DNA of 58,281 nt from Bacteroidales bacterium (GTDB lineage: Bacteria > Bacteroidota > Bacteroidia > Bacteroidales > P3). Within the stretch, counting starts at the first letter, position 1. Every line of letters starts with the position of its first letter. A program made the translations under genes and the position numbers. Location of the stretch: the NCBI GenBank assembly GCA_017613375.1, contig JAGADZ010000016.1, positions 1 through 58,281 of the forward strand. The letters run 5' to 3'. The notes under the pieces are model-generated. The model did not search any database. It was not told the origin of the DNA and worked only from the letters and a program-made list of their open reading frames with translations. Shown piece after piece: positions 29,850 to 39,198 of the stretch.

Positions 29850-30497
29850 ATGAACGAAACTGCCGAACAAACAAGTACTTTCCTTTTACAGGTTAAAGCT
29901 GTAAAACTGAATAACGATCATCCTTTTACTTGGGCTTCAGGAAGGAAGTCTCCTATATACTGCGACAACCGTATTACGTTGTCTTATCCTGAGATCCGTA
30001 CTTATATTCGTCAACGTTTTGTTGATGTTATTAATGAACATTTCGGCGATGTCGATGTCATTGCCGGTGTTGCCACAGGTGGTATCGCTCAGGGTGCGCT
30101 GGTGGCTCAGGAACTTGGCAAACCTTTTGTCTATGTCCGCTCTGAAGAGAAAAAGCACGGCCTTACAAATCAGATAGAGGGTGAGATTCACAGCGGTCAG
30201 ACCGTCGTGGTTGTCGAAGACCTTGTGTCTACAGGCAAGAGCTCGCTTATTGCTGTTCATGCCTTGCGCGACAAGGGCTGCATAGTGAAGGGTATGGTGG
30301 CAATCTTCACCTATGGCCTCGCTGTTGCATCTAAAAACTTTGAAGAGGCAAATGTTGAGCTGCATACCTTGACAAACTACGATTCTCTCATCAAGGTGGC
30401 ATGTGAGCAGGATTATATAATGGACAAGGATATGGAGTCCCTCAAGACATGGCGTGAGAACCCCGAGTTGTGGTCGGATCAGCATATGAATAAATAA
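29850..30497 (+). CDS. pyrE: Orotate phosphoribosyltransferase
   Basis: 215 residues. PRPP-binding motif VVVVEDLVSTGKS (about 117-129); N-terminal FTWASGRKSPIYCDNR is typical of PyrE; the catalytic loop lysine/histidine region EEKKHG follows. It joins orotate to PRPP in UMP synthesis. First gene of an apparent three-gene unit with the SRPBCC and lipoprotein genes. Confidence 0.96.
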   Translation: MNETAEQTSTFLLQVKAVKLNNDHPFTWASGRKSPIYCDNRITLSYPEIRTYIRQRFVDVINEHFGDVDVIAGVATGGIAQGALVAQELGKPFVYVRSEEKKHGLTNQIEGEIHSGQTVVVVEDLVSTGKSSLIAVHALRDKGCIVKGMVAIFTYGLAVASKNFEEANVELHTLTNYDSLIKVACEQDYIMDKDMESLKTWRENPELWSDQHMNK

Positions 30498-30509
30498 TTG
30501 GAATAATTG

Positions 30510-30923
30510 ATGAACGCTGAATCGAAAAAAGTTCAGGCTCAGTGCAGCGCCGATAAATTATATAATTTTGCATGCGATTTTCGCAATTTCCAACGTCTTC
30601 TACCTCCTCAGGTCGAGGAGTTTCAGACCGATGGCAACACATGCTCCTTTAAGGTTAGCGGATTCATTCAGTTGACGCTGCAGTATGCCGAGAAAAATCC
30701 CTACTCGAGAGTGGCCATAGCACCTGCTTCAGGCAGTGGTTCTCCTATACCGTTTCGGTTTGTGATGCTTATCGATGCTCGTGACGAGAACTCTTGTGAT
30801 GTCATTGTCAGAGCCGAGATAGAAGGGGGCAACCCAATGATGACAATGATGTTGAAACCGAAGCTGCGTCCGGCATTGGATAATATTGCCGAGCAGATTC
30901 AGTATTTCTCTGCGGGAATATAA
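30510..30923 (+). CDS. SRPBCC/START-fold protein
   Basis: 137 residues from ATG 30510 (a TTG one codon earlier is less likely). It has the START-like pattern: VQAQCSADKLYNFACDFRNFQRLLP at the start, central strands, and a long C-terminal helix (LRPALDNIAEQIQYF). Such proteins bind small hydrophobic ligands. It lies 12 bp after pyrE, an association I recall from Bacteroidota but whose meaning is unknown. Confidence 0.8.
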   Translation: MNAESKKVQAQCSADKLYNFACDFRNFQRLLPPQVEEFQTDGNTCSFKVSGFIQLTLQYAEKNPYSRVAIAPASGSGSPIPFRFVMLIDARDENSCDVIVRAEIEGGNPMMTMMLKPKLRPALDNIAEQIQYFSAGI

Positions 30924-30975
30924 AAACTCTTTTTCATGGTGCGGTGGCTTCTCAGGCTGCCGTTTTTTTACTGTT

Positions 30976-31395
30976 ATGAATAAAACAATATACTGTTTAT
31001 TTGCCATGGTGGCGTCGTTTTTAACGGTCTCCTGTTCGAATGATATGGAACTGAAACAGGAAATCGCAGCTGCCAATGAGCTGTTGCCGCAGGCTTACGG
31101 TCAATGCTTGGTTGCAGAGTCCATATCCCTTGATGATGACGATGTGGTCTATAATATCGTTGTCGATGCCAACACATGTGGGGTTCTCGATCTTGACAAT
31201 TCTGGCTCTCAGCGTTTTATTAGTGACCAGATAGCGGCAACATGGTACTCTGGAATGAAAGCCAATCGGGATTTCGCTGTACGCATTAAGAAAACAGGCC
31301 GCAATATTCGTTACCATATCAGAAAGGATGATTCTGAGAGCACACTCGATATCCTGATTCCAAACAAGGAACTGGACAAATACCTCGGACAATAA
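30976..31395 (+). CDS. Small lipoprotein
   Basis: 139 residues; lipobox LTVSC with Cys 20. The mature part is mixed alpha/beta with VVYNIVVDANTCGV and a basic C-terminal section (VRIKKTGRNIRYHIRK). No family recognised. Last in the pyrE unit before a strong terminator. Confidence 0.75.
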   Translation: MNKTIYCLFAMVASFLTVSCSNDMELKQEIAAANELLPQAYGQCLVAESISLDDDDVVYNIVVDANTCGVLDLDNSGSQRFISDQIAATWYSGMKANRDFAVRIKKTGRNIRYHIRKDDSESTLDILIPNKELDKYLGQ

Positions 31396-31424
31396 GAGAT
31401 TTCAATGATTTGTTGAACAATGGT

Positions 31425-31458
31425 AGTGTGGTGGATGTAAACGACCACACTTTTTTTT
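31425..31458 (+). terminator. Terminator of the pyrE unit
   Basis: Stem AGTGTGGT (31425-31432) / ACCACACT (31444-31451), 11-nt loop, eight T. Confidence 0.85.
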
Positions 31459-31479
31459 ATATTGTATTTATTTTTTTTG

Positions 31480-31487
31480 TAAATTTG
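31480..31487 (+). promoter_or_regulatory. -7 box of the FGE-hpt-asmA operon promoter
   Basis: TAAATTTG, 37 bp before the ATG at 31525. It likely serves five genes up to 37791, which are separated by at most 21 bp or overlap. Confidence 0.6.
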
Positions 31488-31524
31488 CATTTTGAGGTAT
31501 AGTGTTATTTAAAGAGATAACTTT

Positions 31525-32601
31525 ATGAAATATAAACTTTTACTTGGACTGGCTCTTGTTTTTTGCGGTGCTGTGTCAGCGCAAAACATTACCAATGTTG
31601 CATTTGTACGCCATGATAAGGAGGTTACAATTACGTATGATTTGAACAAACAGGCGGATATTCGCGTCTGCGTCTCAATAGACGGAGGACATTATTATGG
31701 CGATTATATTCAGAACATGAGTGGCGACGTGGGTAAAAATATCAAGCCCGGGAAAGGTAAGAAGATAATCGTATACGATTTGCCGGATTTACGCTATATA
31801 CCTTATCAGCCGGACAGTACAGGATATAACCCTGCGGATTCTTTGATTCGCTTTTCAGTGGAAGTGGACGACGGCTCTGTAGATATCAAGCTTAACGGTA
31901 TAAAATTCAGGATGATGCCGGTGCCGGGCGGCACTTTTACAATGGGATGCACACGGCCCGGTAGCGCCAAGCATAATTATGAGGTTGAATTCCCCACACA
32001 TAAAGTCACTGTGGATAGTTTCTATATGGGGAAATTCGAGGTGACTCAACGCCTCTGGGTTGAGGTTATGGGCACAAACCCGTCACGATGGACCTACAAT
32101 GACAGCCTTCCTGTGGAACAGGTGTCATGGAATGATGTTCAGATGTTCATAGCCCGTCTGTCTCAGATGACAGGCTATCGTTTCCGTCTGCCGACAGAGG
32201 CGGAATGGGAGTTTGCCGCACGTGGCGGAAACCGCTCTAAGAATTGCGTCTACCCCGGTCAGGATGGCGACCCCGGAGCAGTGGCATGGTATGGAATGAA
32301 TTCAGGCAATATTACACATCCTGTCGGTCAGAAAAAACCTAACGAACTGGGTTTGCACGATATGGCGGGAAATGTGTGGGAGTGGTGCTCCGATTGGTAC
32401 GACGCCTATACTGCCGACCCTCAGGTCAACCCTCGCGGCCCGAAACACGGGGAGAACCGTATCTTGCGCGGCGGATGTCTTAACAGCCCTTCTTGGGGCT
32501 GTACTGTCAGCGACCGGAGCTGGTATCTGCCAGATCATGGCTATGGATTCCATGGCTTTCGTTTAGTGCTTGATTCCGTCGAGGAGCCAGAAGAGGAGTA
32601 G
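31525..32601 (+). CDS. Secreted FGE/SUMF1-fold protein with N-terminal beta domain
   Basis: 358 residues, signal peptide 1-19 (ending AVSAQ). Residues 20-115 look like a beta-sandwich (VAFVRHDKEVTITYDLNKQADIRVCVS), then the FGE-type domain: MMPVPGGTFTMGCT, FYMGKFEVTQRLWVEVMG, LPTEAEWEFAARGG, AGNVWEWCSDWYDAY, LRGGC...GFHGFRLVL. At the FGE active site the first cysteine is Ser and the second is kept (SWGC), so it is probably not a sulfatase activator. Head of a five-gene operon. Confidence 0.88.
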   Translation: MKYKLLLGLALVFCGAVSAQNITNVAFVRHDKEVTITYDLNKQADIRVCVSIDGGHYYGDYIQNMSGDVGKNIKPGKGKKIIVYDLPDLRYIPYQPDSTGYNPADSLIRFSVEVDDGSVDIKLNGIKFRMMPVPGGTFTMGCTRPGSAKHNYEVEFPTHKVTVDSFYMGKFEVTQRLWVEVMGTNPSRWTYNDSLPVEQVSWNDVQMFIARLSQMTGYRFRLPTEAEWEFAARGGNRSKNCVYPGQDGDPGAVAWYGMNSGNITHPVGQKKPNELGLHDMAGNVWEWCSDWYDAYTADPQVNPRGPKHGENRILRGGCLNSPSWGCTVSDRSWYLPDHGYGFHGFRLVLDSVEEPEEE

Positions 32602-32605
32602 CATT

Positions 32606-33136
32606 ATGTTGAGGGTCCATGACAAGCAGTTCAGACTCTACATGTCCGCTGCTGAAATACAGAAAGAAGTCAAGCGTATAGGAACTGAGATCGCTCGTGA
32701 CTTGAAGGACAAAAATCCTCTGTTCTGTCCGACTCTTACGGGTTCGTTCATGTTCATGACAGACTTGTGTGCAAATCTAGGCTTTGATGCAGAAGTGTGC
32801 TTCGTAAAGTATACCTCATACAGCGGTATGCAGAGCACGGGCGTTGTGCGTGGCGAATTGCCGTTTCCGTCTCGATGTACGGGACGCCATGTCGTGATTG
32901 TGGAGGATATTGTCGATAGCGGATTGACAATGGACAAAATGATTTCAGATTTGAAAAAACTCAATCCTGCAGGAATATATATAGCCTCGTTTCTGTTAAA
33001 GCCTGGCAACTTCAAGGGTGATTTCAAAATTGACTATCTTGGACGTTCAATACCGGATGACTTTATTGTAGGTTACGGTATGGACTATGACGATTACGGA
33101 CGCTTCTACCGAGATATTTATGTTGTTGAACAATAA
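32606..33136 (+). CDS. hpt: Hypoxanthine(-guanine) phosphoribosyltransferase
   Basis: 176 residues from ATG 32606, 4 bp after the previous stop; a 12-residue upstream extension overlapping that gene is rejected. PRPP motif VVIVEDIVDSGLTMD (about 95-109), LTGSFMFMTDL near 40 and KYTSYSG near 68 define purine salvage PRTases. Converts hypoxanthine or guanine to the nucleotide. Confidence 0.93.
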   Translation: MLRVHDKQFRLYMSAAEIQKEVKRIGTEIARDLKDKNPLFCPTLTGSFMFMTDLCANLGFDAEVCFVKYTSYSGMQSTGVVRGELPFPSRCTGRHVVIVEDIVDSGLTMDKMISDLKKLNPAGIYIASFLLKPGNFKGDFKIDYLGRSIPDDFIVGYGMDYDDYGRFYRDIYVVEQ

Positions 33137-33145
33137 CAATGCGTT

Positions 33146-33517
33146 ATGTTTAAAAATAAAAAAACAATCCTCTTTTTCATACTGGTTACATGCTGCTGTC
33201 TGGTGGCTTGTAACCATGATGACCCGACATTCGACCCCGCTCTGCTTATAGGTAAATGGGTCTCGGGTACGGAATACTATCGCTACGACGCCGACGGCAC
33301 AGGGGCGACATGGGACACTTCCGACGATGTCAGTGAGGAAGAGGCTCAACCTTATACATGGCAGTTCAACGAGGAAACCAACCGTTTGACAGTGTTGCAT
33401 CAGATGGAAATGGGAGGTGTTATCCCAAAGTCTTATACAGTGACAAACCTTACAGAGAATCTGTTGCAGTATAAGGACCAGTACAACCAGTCTTTCACAT
33501 ATAATCGTGTTAGATGA
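33146..33517 (+). CDS. Small lipoprotein, lipocalin-like
   Basis: 123 residues; lipobox CLVAC, Cys 22. The mature part starts with LLIGKWVSGTEYYRYDADGTGATWD and continues in strands, resembling the short lipocalin-like lipoproteins of Bacteroidales. Stop overlaps the next start by 4 bp (ATGA), so it is translationally coupled with the AsmA-like gene. Confidence 0.75.
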   Translation: MFKNKKTILFFILVTCCCLVACNHDDPTFDPALLIGKWVSGTEYYRYDADGTGATWDTSDDVSEEEAQPYTWQFNEETNRLTVLHQMEMGGVIPKSYTVTNLTENLLQYKDQYNQSFTYNRVR

Positions 33518-36500
33518 ATATGGAAAATATCGAGAATCAAAATACGGAACTGGCTACGGAGAAGCGGCGCAAGATGAAGAAAGGCTGGAAAATCACCCTG
33601 ATATCATTGGGATCGGTTGTAGGTCTTCTTGTAATAGCTGTCGTGCTGACACTGTATCTGGTCTTGACACCGGCGAGGCTGACTTCGATAGTGAACAAAT
33701 TGGCGGATAAGTATATAACTTGTGAAAGCCATTTTGAGAAGGTGGACCTTACATTGCTGAAGACTTTCCCGTTCGTGGGTCTGGATGTGCACGGGGTCTC
33801 TATTGTGAATCCTATGCCGGATGCCCCTTCAGATACGGTGGCGTCTATTGACCGACTTGTTGTTGGAATCAATGCTCGGGAATATCTGAAACATGGAAAT
33901 ATTGAAGTTAAAAAACTTCATCTTGAGAATACTAATGCATGCCTCTTTACTGACAAGGAGGGTAGGAGTAACTTTGACATTTTCCCCGCATCGGAAGACA
34001 CTACGACGAGTGAACCTTTAGAGATGCCGGAGCTTGTATCGCTACAGAGTATAAGAATAAAGAACTTCAACGCAATATACGCTGATATGCAGTCTGGCAT
34101 TAACGTCAGAGCGGACAGGTTGTGCCTTGATGTCGACGGACGTTATGACGACAAGAATGTCAATGCTGATATGGAACTCGCCATTGATGATGTGGCTTTC
34201 CGTATGGGCGGAGAAAACAGCGTCTCGGCCAAGCTTCATAATATAGGACTTCTGGTGAAGGGCGGTAACAAGGCTGATGCTTTTGCAGGAGATATCGACT
34301 GTCGTGTGGAGGGAGGCACAATGGCTATGAATGGTACGGAATATGTTAATGAGGCGTTGCGTTCCGGCGATGAAAGCCTTATTCATGTCTCGGGTCATGT
34401 GTCTGGCGACTGGAAAGAAAAACACCTCATGCTTGAGAAATTCGAAGCCAAACTGCGTGAATATCTTTTGTCTGCAGACGGAGAGGTGGTGCTGCCCGTG
34501 GAAAACAAGCCGATGTCTGTAGACTTGCGTTTCTCTACCAATACATGGAATGTTGACAGACTGCTTGACATGATGCCTCAGGATTTCACCACATGGCGCA
34601 AGGGTATGCAACTTAATGCCGATGCTGTTATGAGCGGCACGGCAAAAGGTGAACTCGGTGACTCTCTGATGCCACAGATTACAGCCCGTTTACTGCTGCA
34701 TAACGGTTCGTTTAGTGACAGGAGTATGATTCCTTATGATTTGTCTGGAATTGATGCGGACATTAGCGCGGAACTCGATTTAAACAACAATGGAATATCC
34801 AATGTCGATGTAACAAGACTCGTGGCTCATTCTGGAAGAAACAATTTGGAAGTGACGGGAAGAGTGGAGGATTTGCTCGGTGCAATGCATACCGATGCTT
34901 CCGTGAAAGGTAATATTTATCTTGCAGATTTGCGTCGCGTGATGCCGGAAAATATCGTCCTCGACGGCAGGGCTTCGTTGAACTTGAAGGCGAAGACAAA
35001 CCTGAAACAGTTGCAGAACAGCGATTTCAAACATATGAAGTTGGCAGGGACAATAGGATTGAACAATATTGATGTGGAATATGACAGTATCTTTGCACAG
35101 ATTCCTCATGCGATAATGAATGTCCAACTTCCGGCGACAATGAAACGAGGGCTGTTTGACGAACTCCTTTCGGCGACGATTACATGCAGTGATATCTGTG
35201 CGGAACTGCCATCGAGCTCCATCGAAGGAACTATTGGCAGGACTAAGCTACAGGCAGCCATATCAGATATTTTTGACACGACACAGCCCTTTAAGCTTGT
35301 ATGTGATTTTGATTTCGCTTCGGTTGAGGGTAATATTGATTCTATATTGTTGAACGTCACTTCTCCGACAGGTTCCTTTGCCATGATGCCACAGTCGGTT
35401 AACAGCGATAGGGTTAAATATCAGATTAACTTCACCAGCAGTGCTATGCACTGTGATTTGAATGACAGTACGACTATCGACTTGGCAGGTCTTTCTGTAA
35501 AGGGTGGTGCAAACTATGACCCGTCAAAACCGAATACACTACAGCAGTGGTCTCCTAATCTGGATGTTGACTTCAAACGAGGCTATATCGACTTGGAACA
35601 GTTCGACTACATGGTGCAAATACCTGATATCAAGTTCAATTACAAGCCGGAACGTTGCGAGATAGCAAGTGCAAACGTTGTCTTCGGTAATTCGGATTTC
35701 TATTTGTCTGGCGCTGTGACGGGTCTCGAGAAATGGCTCTCTCATGAGGAAATGCTCAGAGGAGATCTGTATTTCACCTCTAACTACACGAATGTCGATG
35801 ACTTGATGGAGGCTTTCAGTGGCCTCGGAACGGATGCCGATACACTTGAGGCTCAGAGAAAAGAGGATAATGTCGATACTGCAGCACACCCGTTCATAGT
35901 GCCTAAAGATGTGGACTTCACTCTGCATACACGCATCAAGGAGGCTACGGCTTTCGAGAATGACTTAAGGGAGGTGGCAGGTGACGTTCGAATCCGCGAT
36001 GGCGTCGCTGTGCTAAATCAAGTCGGCTTTGTGTGTAAGGCGGCGAGAATGCAGCTCACAGGTATGTACCGTACTCCCAGGGTCAACCATATCTTCTTGG
36101 GAATGGATTTCCATCTGCTTGATATAAATATACAGGAATTGATAGAAATGATTCCCTATGTCGACACCCTTGTTCCTATACTTGAAGATTTGGAAGGAAA
36201 TGCTGATTTCCACCTATGTGTAGAGACTTACCTCAATGCTTACTATAAGCCTAAGATGAGTACGCTCAGGGCTGCAGCGGCATTGACGGGTCACGACTTG
36301 GTCGTTCTGGACAACAAGGATATTGATAAAATCGCCAAGCTCTTAAAACTCAAGAATTGGCGTGAGGAGGACTCGAAAATCCATGTCGACAGTATTGATG
36401 TTGCAATGACAGTGTTCCGCAAGGAGTTGGAGGTCTATCCGTTCCTTCTGTCGCTCCATAAATACCAGATTATCGCTGAGGGACGGCACAGCCTGAACAA

Positions 36501-36756
36501 TAACTATGATTATCATGTGGAGCTTGTAGAAAGTCCCCTTCCTGTCAGGCTTGCGGTTGATGTATTGGGTACCTTGCCTCAGTTGAAATTTGAATTGTCA
36601 CCGAGTTTGAGATATAAAAACTTATACCGTCCGGCACATCGCAGTGACGTCGACAACGAGGTGCTGCGTCTTAAGGCTTTGATACGCCAGTCGTTAGAAG
36701 CTAATGTCAAGGATGATACGAGAAATTATGAAGGCTTTTCCGATGACGAGGAATAG
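33514..36756 (+). CDS. AsmA/TamB-like envelope protein
   Basis: 1080 residues. Short cytoplasmic N-terminus, one transmembrane helix (about 26-48), then a long periplasmic region rich in beta strands. The start TPARLTSIVNKLADKYI...FEKVDLTLLKTFPFVGLDVHGVSI is the classical AsmA N-terminal pattern, and the C-terminal third (TGMYRTPRVNHIFLGMDFHLLDINIQELIEMIP) matches the AsmA C-terminal domain. These proteins bridge the envelope and move phospholipids. It may replace TamB for TamL, but this is inference. Confidence 0.88.
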   Translation: MNMENIENQNTELATEKRRKMKKGWKITLISLGSVVGLLVIAVVLTLYLVLTPARLTSIVNKLADKYITCESHFEKVDLTLLKTFPFVGLDVHGVSIVNPMPDAPSDTVASIDRLVVGINAREYLKHGNIEVKKLHLENTNACLFTDKEGRSNFDIFPASEDTTTSEPLEMPELVSLQSIRIKNFNAIYADMQSGINVRADRLCLDVDGRYDDKNVNADMELAIDDVAFRMGGENSVSAKLHNIGLLVKGGNKADAFAGDIDCRVEGGTMAMNGTEYVNEALRSGDESLIHVSGHVSGDWKEKHLMLEKFEAKLREYLLSADGEVVLPVENKPMSVDLRFSTNTWNVDRLLDMMPQDFTTWRKGMQLNADAVMSGTAKGELGDSLMPQITARLLLHNGSFSDRSMIPYDLSGIDADISAELDLNNNGISNVDVTRLVAHSGRNNLEVTGRVEDLLGAMHTDASVKGNIYLADLRRVMPENIVLDGRASLNLKAKTNLKQLQNSDFKHMKLAGTIGLNNIDVEYDSIFAQIPHAIMNVQLPATMKRGLFDELLSATITCSDICAELPSSSIEGTIGRTKLQAAISDIFDTTQPFKLVCDFDFASVEGNIDSILLNVTSPTGSFAMMPQSVNSDRVKYQINFTSSAMHCDLNDSTTIDLAGLSVKGGANYDPSKPNTLQQWSPNLDVDFKRGYIDLEQFDYMVQIPDIKFNYKPERCEIASANVVFGNSDFYLSGAVTGLEKWLSHEEMLRGDLYFTSNYTNVDDLMEAFSGLGTDADTLEAQRKEDNVDTAAHPFIVPKDVDFTLHTRIKEATAFENDLREVAGDVRIRDGVAVLNQVGFVCKAARMQLTGMYRTPRVNHIFLGMDFHLLDINIQELIEMIPYVDTLVPILEDLEGNADFHLCVETYLNAYYKPKMSTLRAAAALTGHDLVVLDNKDIDKIAKLLKLKNWREEDSKIHVDSIDVAMTVFRKELEVYPFLLSLHKYQIIAEGRHSLNNNYDYHVELVESPLPVRLAVDVLGTLPQLKFELSPSLRYKNLYRPAHRSDVDNEVLRLKALIRQSLEANVKDDTRNYEGFSDDEE

Positions 36757-36777
36757 ACTAAATTAAAAGTGGTTATT

Positions 36778-37791
36778 ATGGTTAAAGTATCAGTTATTCT
36801 TCCTGTTTATGGAGTTGCACAATATATAGAGAAATGTACCAGGTCGCTTCTGGCGCAGACTCTTCAGGAAATGGAGTTTATCTTTGTTGACGACCACGGT
36901 CCGGACAACAGTATAGAATTGGTTCAGAAACTCATAGCTGACCATCCTCGTAAGGAGCAGTTTGTCTTTCTTAAGCCTGAACATAATATGGGTGCGGGAA
37001 TGGCGCGTAATTATGCACTTCCCTATGCCAAAGGTGAGTATATCGCTTTTGTTGATAGCGACGACTGGGTGGAACCCGATATGTTTGAAGAGCTTTATGC
37101 AGAGGCAGTCAGGCAGGGTGGGGCAGATCTGTGCTTTTGTCAGATTTCCAAGGACTATACCGACGGTCATCCGTCCGACATAGTCAAAAATCCGGATATC
37201 GCCACGGGAAAACTGTCGGAGCAGACTAAAAAATATTTCCTCACACACTATGTGTCTCTCTTCTCTACTTATATCTATAAGAATGAGATGATAAAAGAAC
37301 ATGAGATTCATTTCCCTGAATCGCGTAGTGCCGACGACAGTTTCTTCATCACCAGCTCTCTGCTGTTCGCGGAGACAATGGCACGTGTGGACAAGCCGTT
37401 TTACCATTATATCCTTCGTCCCGGGTCGGTGACGACGACAAAGGATAGTACAAAGTATCAGAAACGTCTTGCAACTTTTAATTCGCTGCTCGCTTATCTT
37501 AGGGAAAAGGGTGTGTATGAGAAATATAAGGACGAAGTGGACTTTATTTATCTGAAGAAGGGCTATTTTTCATCAGTGTTCAATTATGTCTCTAATTCAT
37601 CGGAGCCTAAAAAGAATACAGTCAAGGAGATACATGATGAATTGGTTTCCAAGATTCCCGATTACAGAAATAATCCATATTATAGAAAAAAATGTAGTCT
37701 GCGTTTGCTGCAGTTCCTTATTCATAGATGCACGGGACTCGCTTTGAGACTGATACCTGTGTATGTCAGGAAGACAAACCAGGTTGTTTGA
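36778..37791 (+). CDS. Glycosyltransferase family 2
   Basis: 337 residues from ATG 36778; a GTG 9 nt earlier is less likely. GT-A fold: VSVILPVYGVAQYIEKCTRSLLAQT, DDHGPDNS, ENMG-like HNMGAGMARNYAL, and the metal-binding DxD region FVDSDDWVEPDMFEELY. It adds sugars to surface glycans; specificity unknown. The 3' end overlaps the convergent MATE gene by 26 bp. Confidence 0.92.
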   Translation: MVKVSVILPVYGVAQYIEKCTRSLLAQTLQEMEFIFVDDHGPDNSIELVQKLIADHPRKEQFVFLKPEHNMGAGMARNYALPYAKGEYIAFVDSDDWVEPDMFEELYAEAVRQGGADLCFCQISKDYTDGHPSDIVKNPDIATGKLSEQTKKYFLTHYVSLFSTYIYKNEMIKEHEIHFPESRSADDSFFITSSLLFAETMARVDKPFYHYILRPGSVTTTKDSTKYQKRLATFNSLLAYLREKGVYEKYKDEVDFIYLKKGYFSSVFNYVSNSSEPKKNTVKEIHDELVSKIPDYRNNPYYRKKCSLRLLQFLIHRCTGLALRLIPVYVRKTNQVV

Positions 37792-39151
37792 TTCTGTATT
37801 TCAGACTCAGTTGCAAAATGAGTATAAATGCGGTTGTTGCAAACTCGGCCGCGGGAATTGATAGCCACAATCCTTTGACGCCTAACCATATGGGTAGTGT
37901 TAGAAAAGTTGCGGTAAGCAAAATGATGCCACGCAGACTGGTTAGTAATACTGCAAGTCCTGCTCTTTCGATACTTTGGTAATAGCCAATGATACAGAGA
38001 TTTACTGCCATAAAGGGGAAACTAAGGCTGTAGTATGGCAGACCTGCTTTTGCCAACTCTCCCGCGGCTTGGCCTTCTTCTATGAAGATGCTTGTAATCC
38101 ATGGCGCAAATAACAGGAAAACAAGGGTTGCGACCAGTCCCAATGATATACTGATGAAGATGCTGAAGCCTGTTGCCTTTCTTACACGCTCCCTTTTTTT
38201 TGCACCATAATTGTAACTGATTATCGGTTGGGCGGACTGGGTGACGGCGGAGTAAATCATGTATACTATCGGAAAAAGATAACAGGCTACGCTATAGGCT
38301 GATACTCCATCTGCATTCAAGTATTTCTTGAATGATAAATTGCCTACGAGCATCATGAAAGCGACGGCCAATTCCCCGACAAATCCCGAGGCACCGATAC
38401 GAGTCATATAGATAATGTTTCGTAAGGATAAGAATAGACTTTTTCGGCTTGCTTTCAGTTTGTAGGGTTTCAGGGTCTTTGCATGGAAAAACATGTAGTG
38501 GACAATCATGATGACGGCAACCAAACCTCCAATATCAGTAGCAAGAGAGGCACCCATCAGACCCATCTTGCAAGGGAAAATAAACAGATAGTCCAGAACG
38601 ATATTGACGATGGCAGCGATAATATTTGACATCATCGCATAGCGGGGAGAGCCGTCGAGTCTGATGACAAAGAGGCCGATGGTTTCTATCATCATTAGCA
38701 GACATGTGGGGATGAACCAGATATAGTATTCATAGGTGGCTTCGTACAAATCACCTGAAGCACCTAACAATGACAATACAGTCTTTGGAAAACAGAAGCA
38801 GACTATACCCATTATAAAGGATATCACCATTCCAATTCCATAAGCCTGTGTAATATTGATTCTTGCGGCCTTAATATTGTTGTGAGACAGGTGAATGGCA
38901 GAGACGACACTCGCTCCTATGCCAAACATCATGCCGAGTCCGTTGATAATCATCATAATCGGGCCTATGAGATTGACCGATGCCAGTCCGTGGGGACCGA
39001 TTCCGTGTCCGACAAATATACCGTCAGTGAGGACAAAGGCCATGCTGAACAACATCCCGAAAAGGGTGGGGAAGAAGAGCTGCCCAAACAGTTTCTTTAT
39101 ATTGCTTTCACCGAAATCAATACTGTCCCTATTGTCGTTTTTGCATAGCAT
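37766..39151 (-). CDS. MATE-family multidrug/ion exporter
   Basis: 461 residues with 12 predicted transmembrane helices in two similar halves. Family features: FGMLFSMAFVLTDGIFVGHGIGPHGLASVNL and, in the second half, GFVGELAVAFMMLVGNLSF and the QSAQPIISYNYGAK motif. It exports cationic compounds driven by Na+ or H+. Its end overlaps the GT2 gene tail to tail with no terminator between. Confidence 0.93.
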   Translation of the reverse strand: MLCKNDNRDSIDFGESNIKKLFGQLFFPTLFGMLFSMAFVLTDGIFVGHGIGPHGLASVNLIGPIMMIINGLGMMFGIGASVVSAIHLSHNNIKAARINITQAYGIGMVISFIMGIVCFCFPKTVLSLLGASGDLYEATYEYYIWFIPTCLLMMIETIGLFVIRLDGSPRYAMMSNIIAAIVNIVLDYLFIFPCKMGLMGASLATDIGGLVAVIMIVHYMFFHAKTLKPYKLKASRKSLFLSLRNIIYMTRIGASGFVGELAVAFMMLVGNLSFKKYLNADGVSAYSVACYLFPIVYMIYSAVTQSAQPIISYNYGAKKRERVRKATGFSIFISISLGLVATLVFLLFAPWITSIFIEEGQAAGELAKAGLPYYSLSFPFMAVNLCIIGYYQSIERAGLAVLLTSLRGIILLTATFLTLPIWLGVKGLWLSIPAAEFATTAFILILQLSLKYRIKQPGLSS

Positions 39152-39198
39152 TGTATAATATCAATCCTTTGGTTGTCAGTCTGTTTAAAAATGCTATT

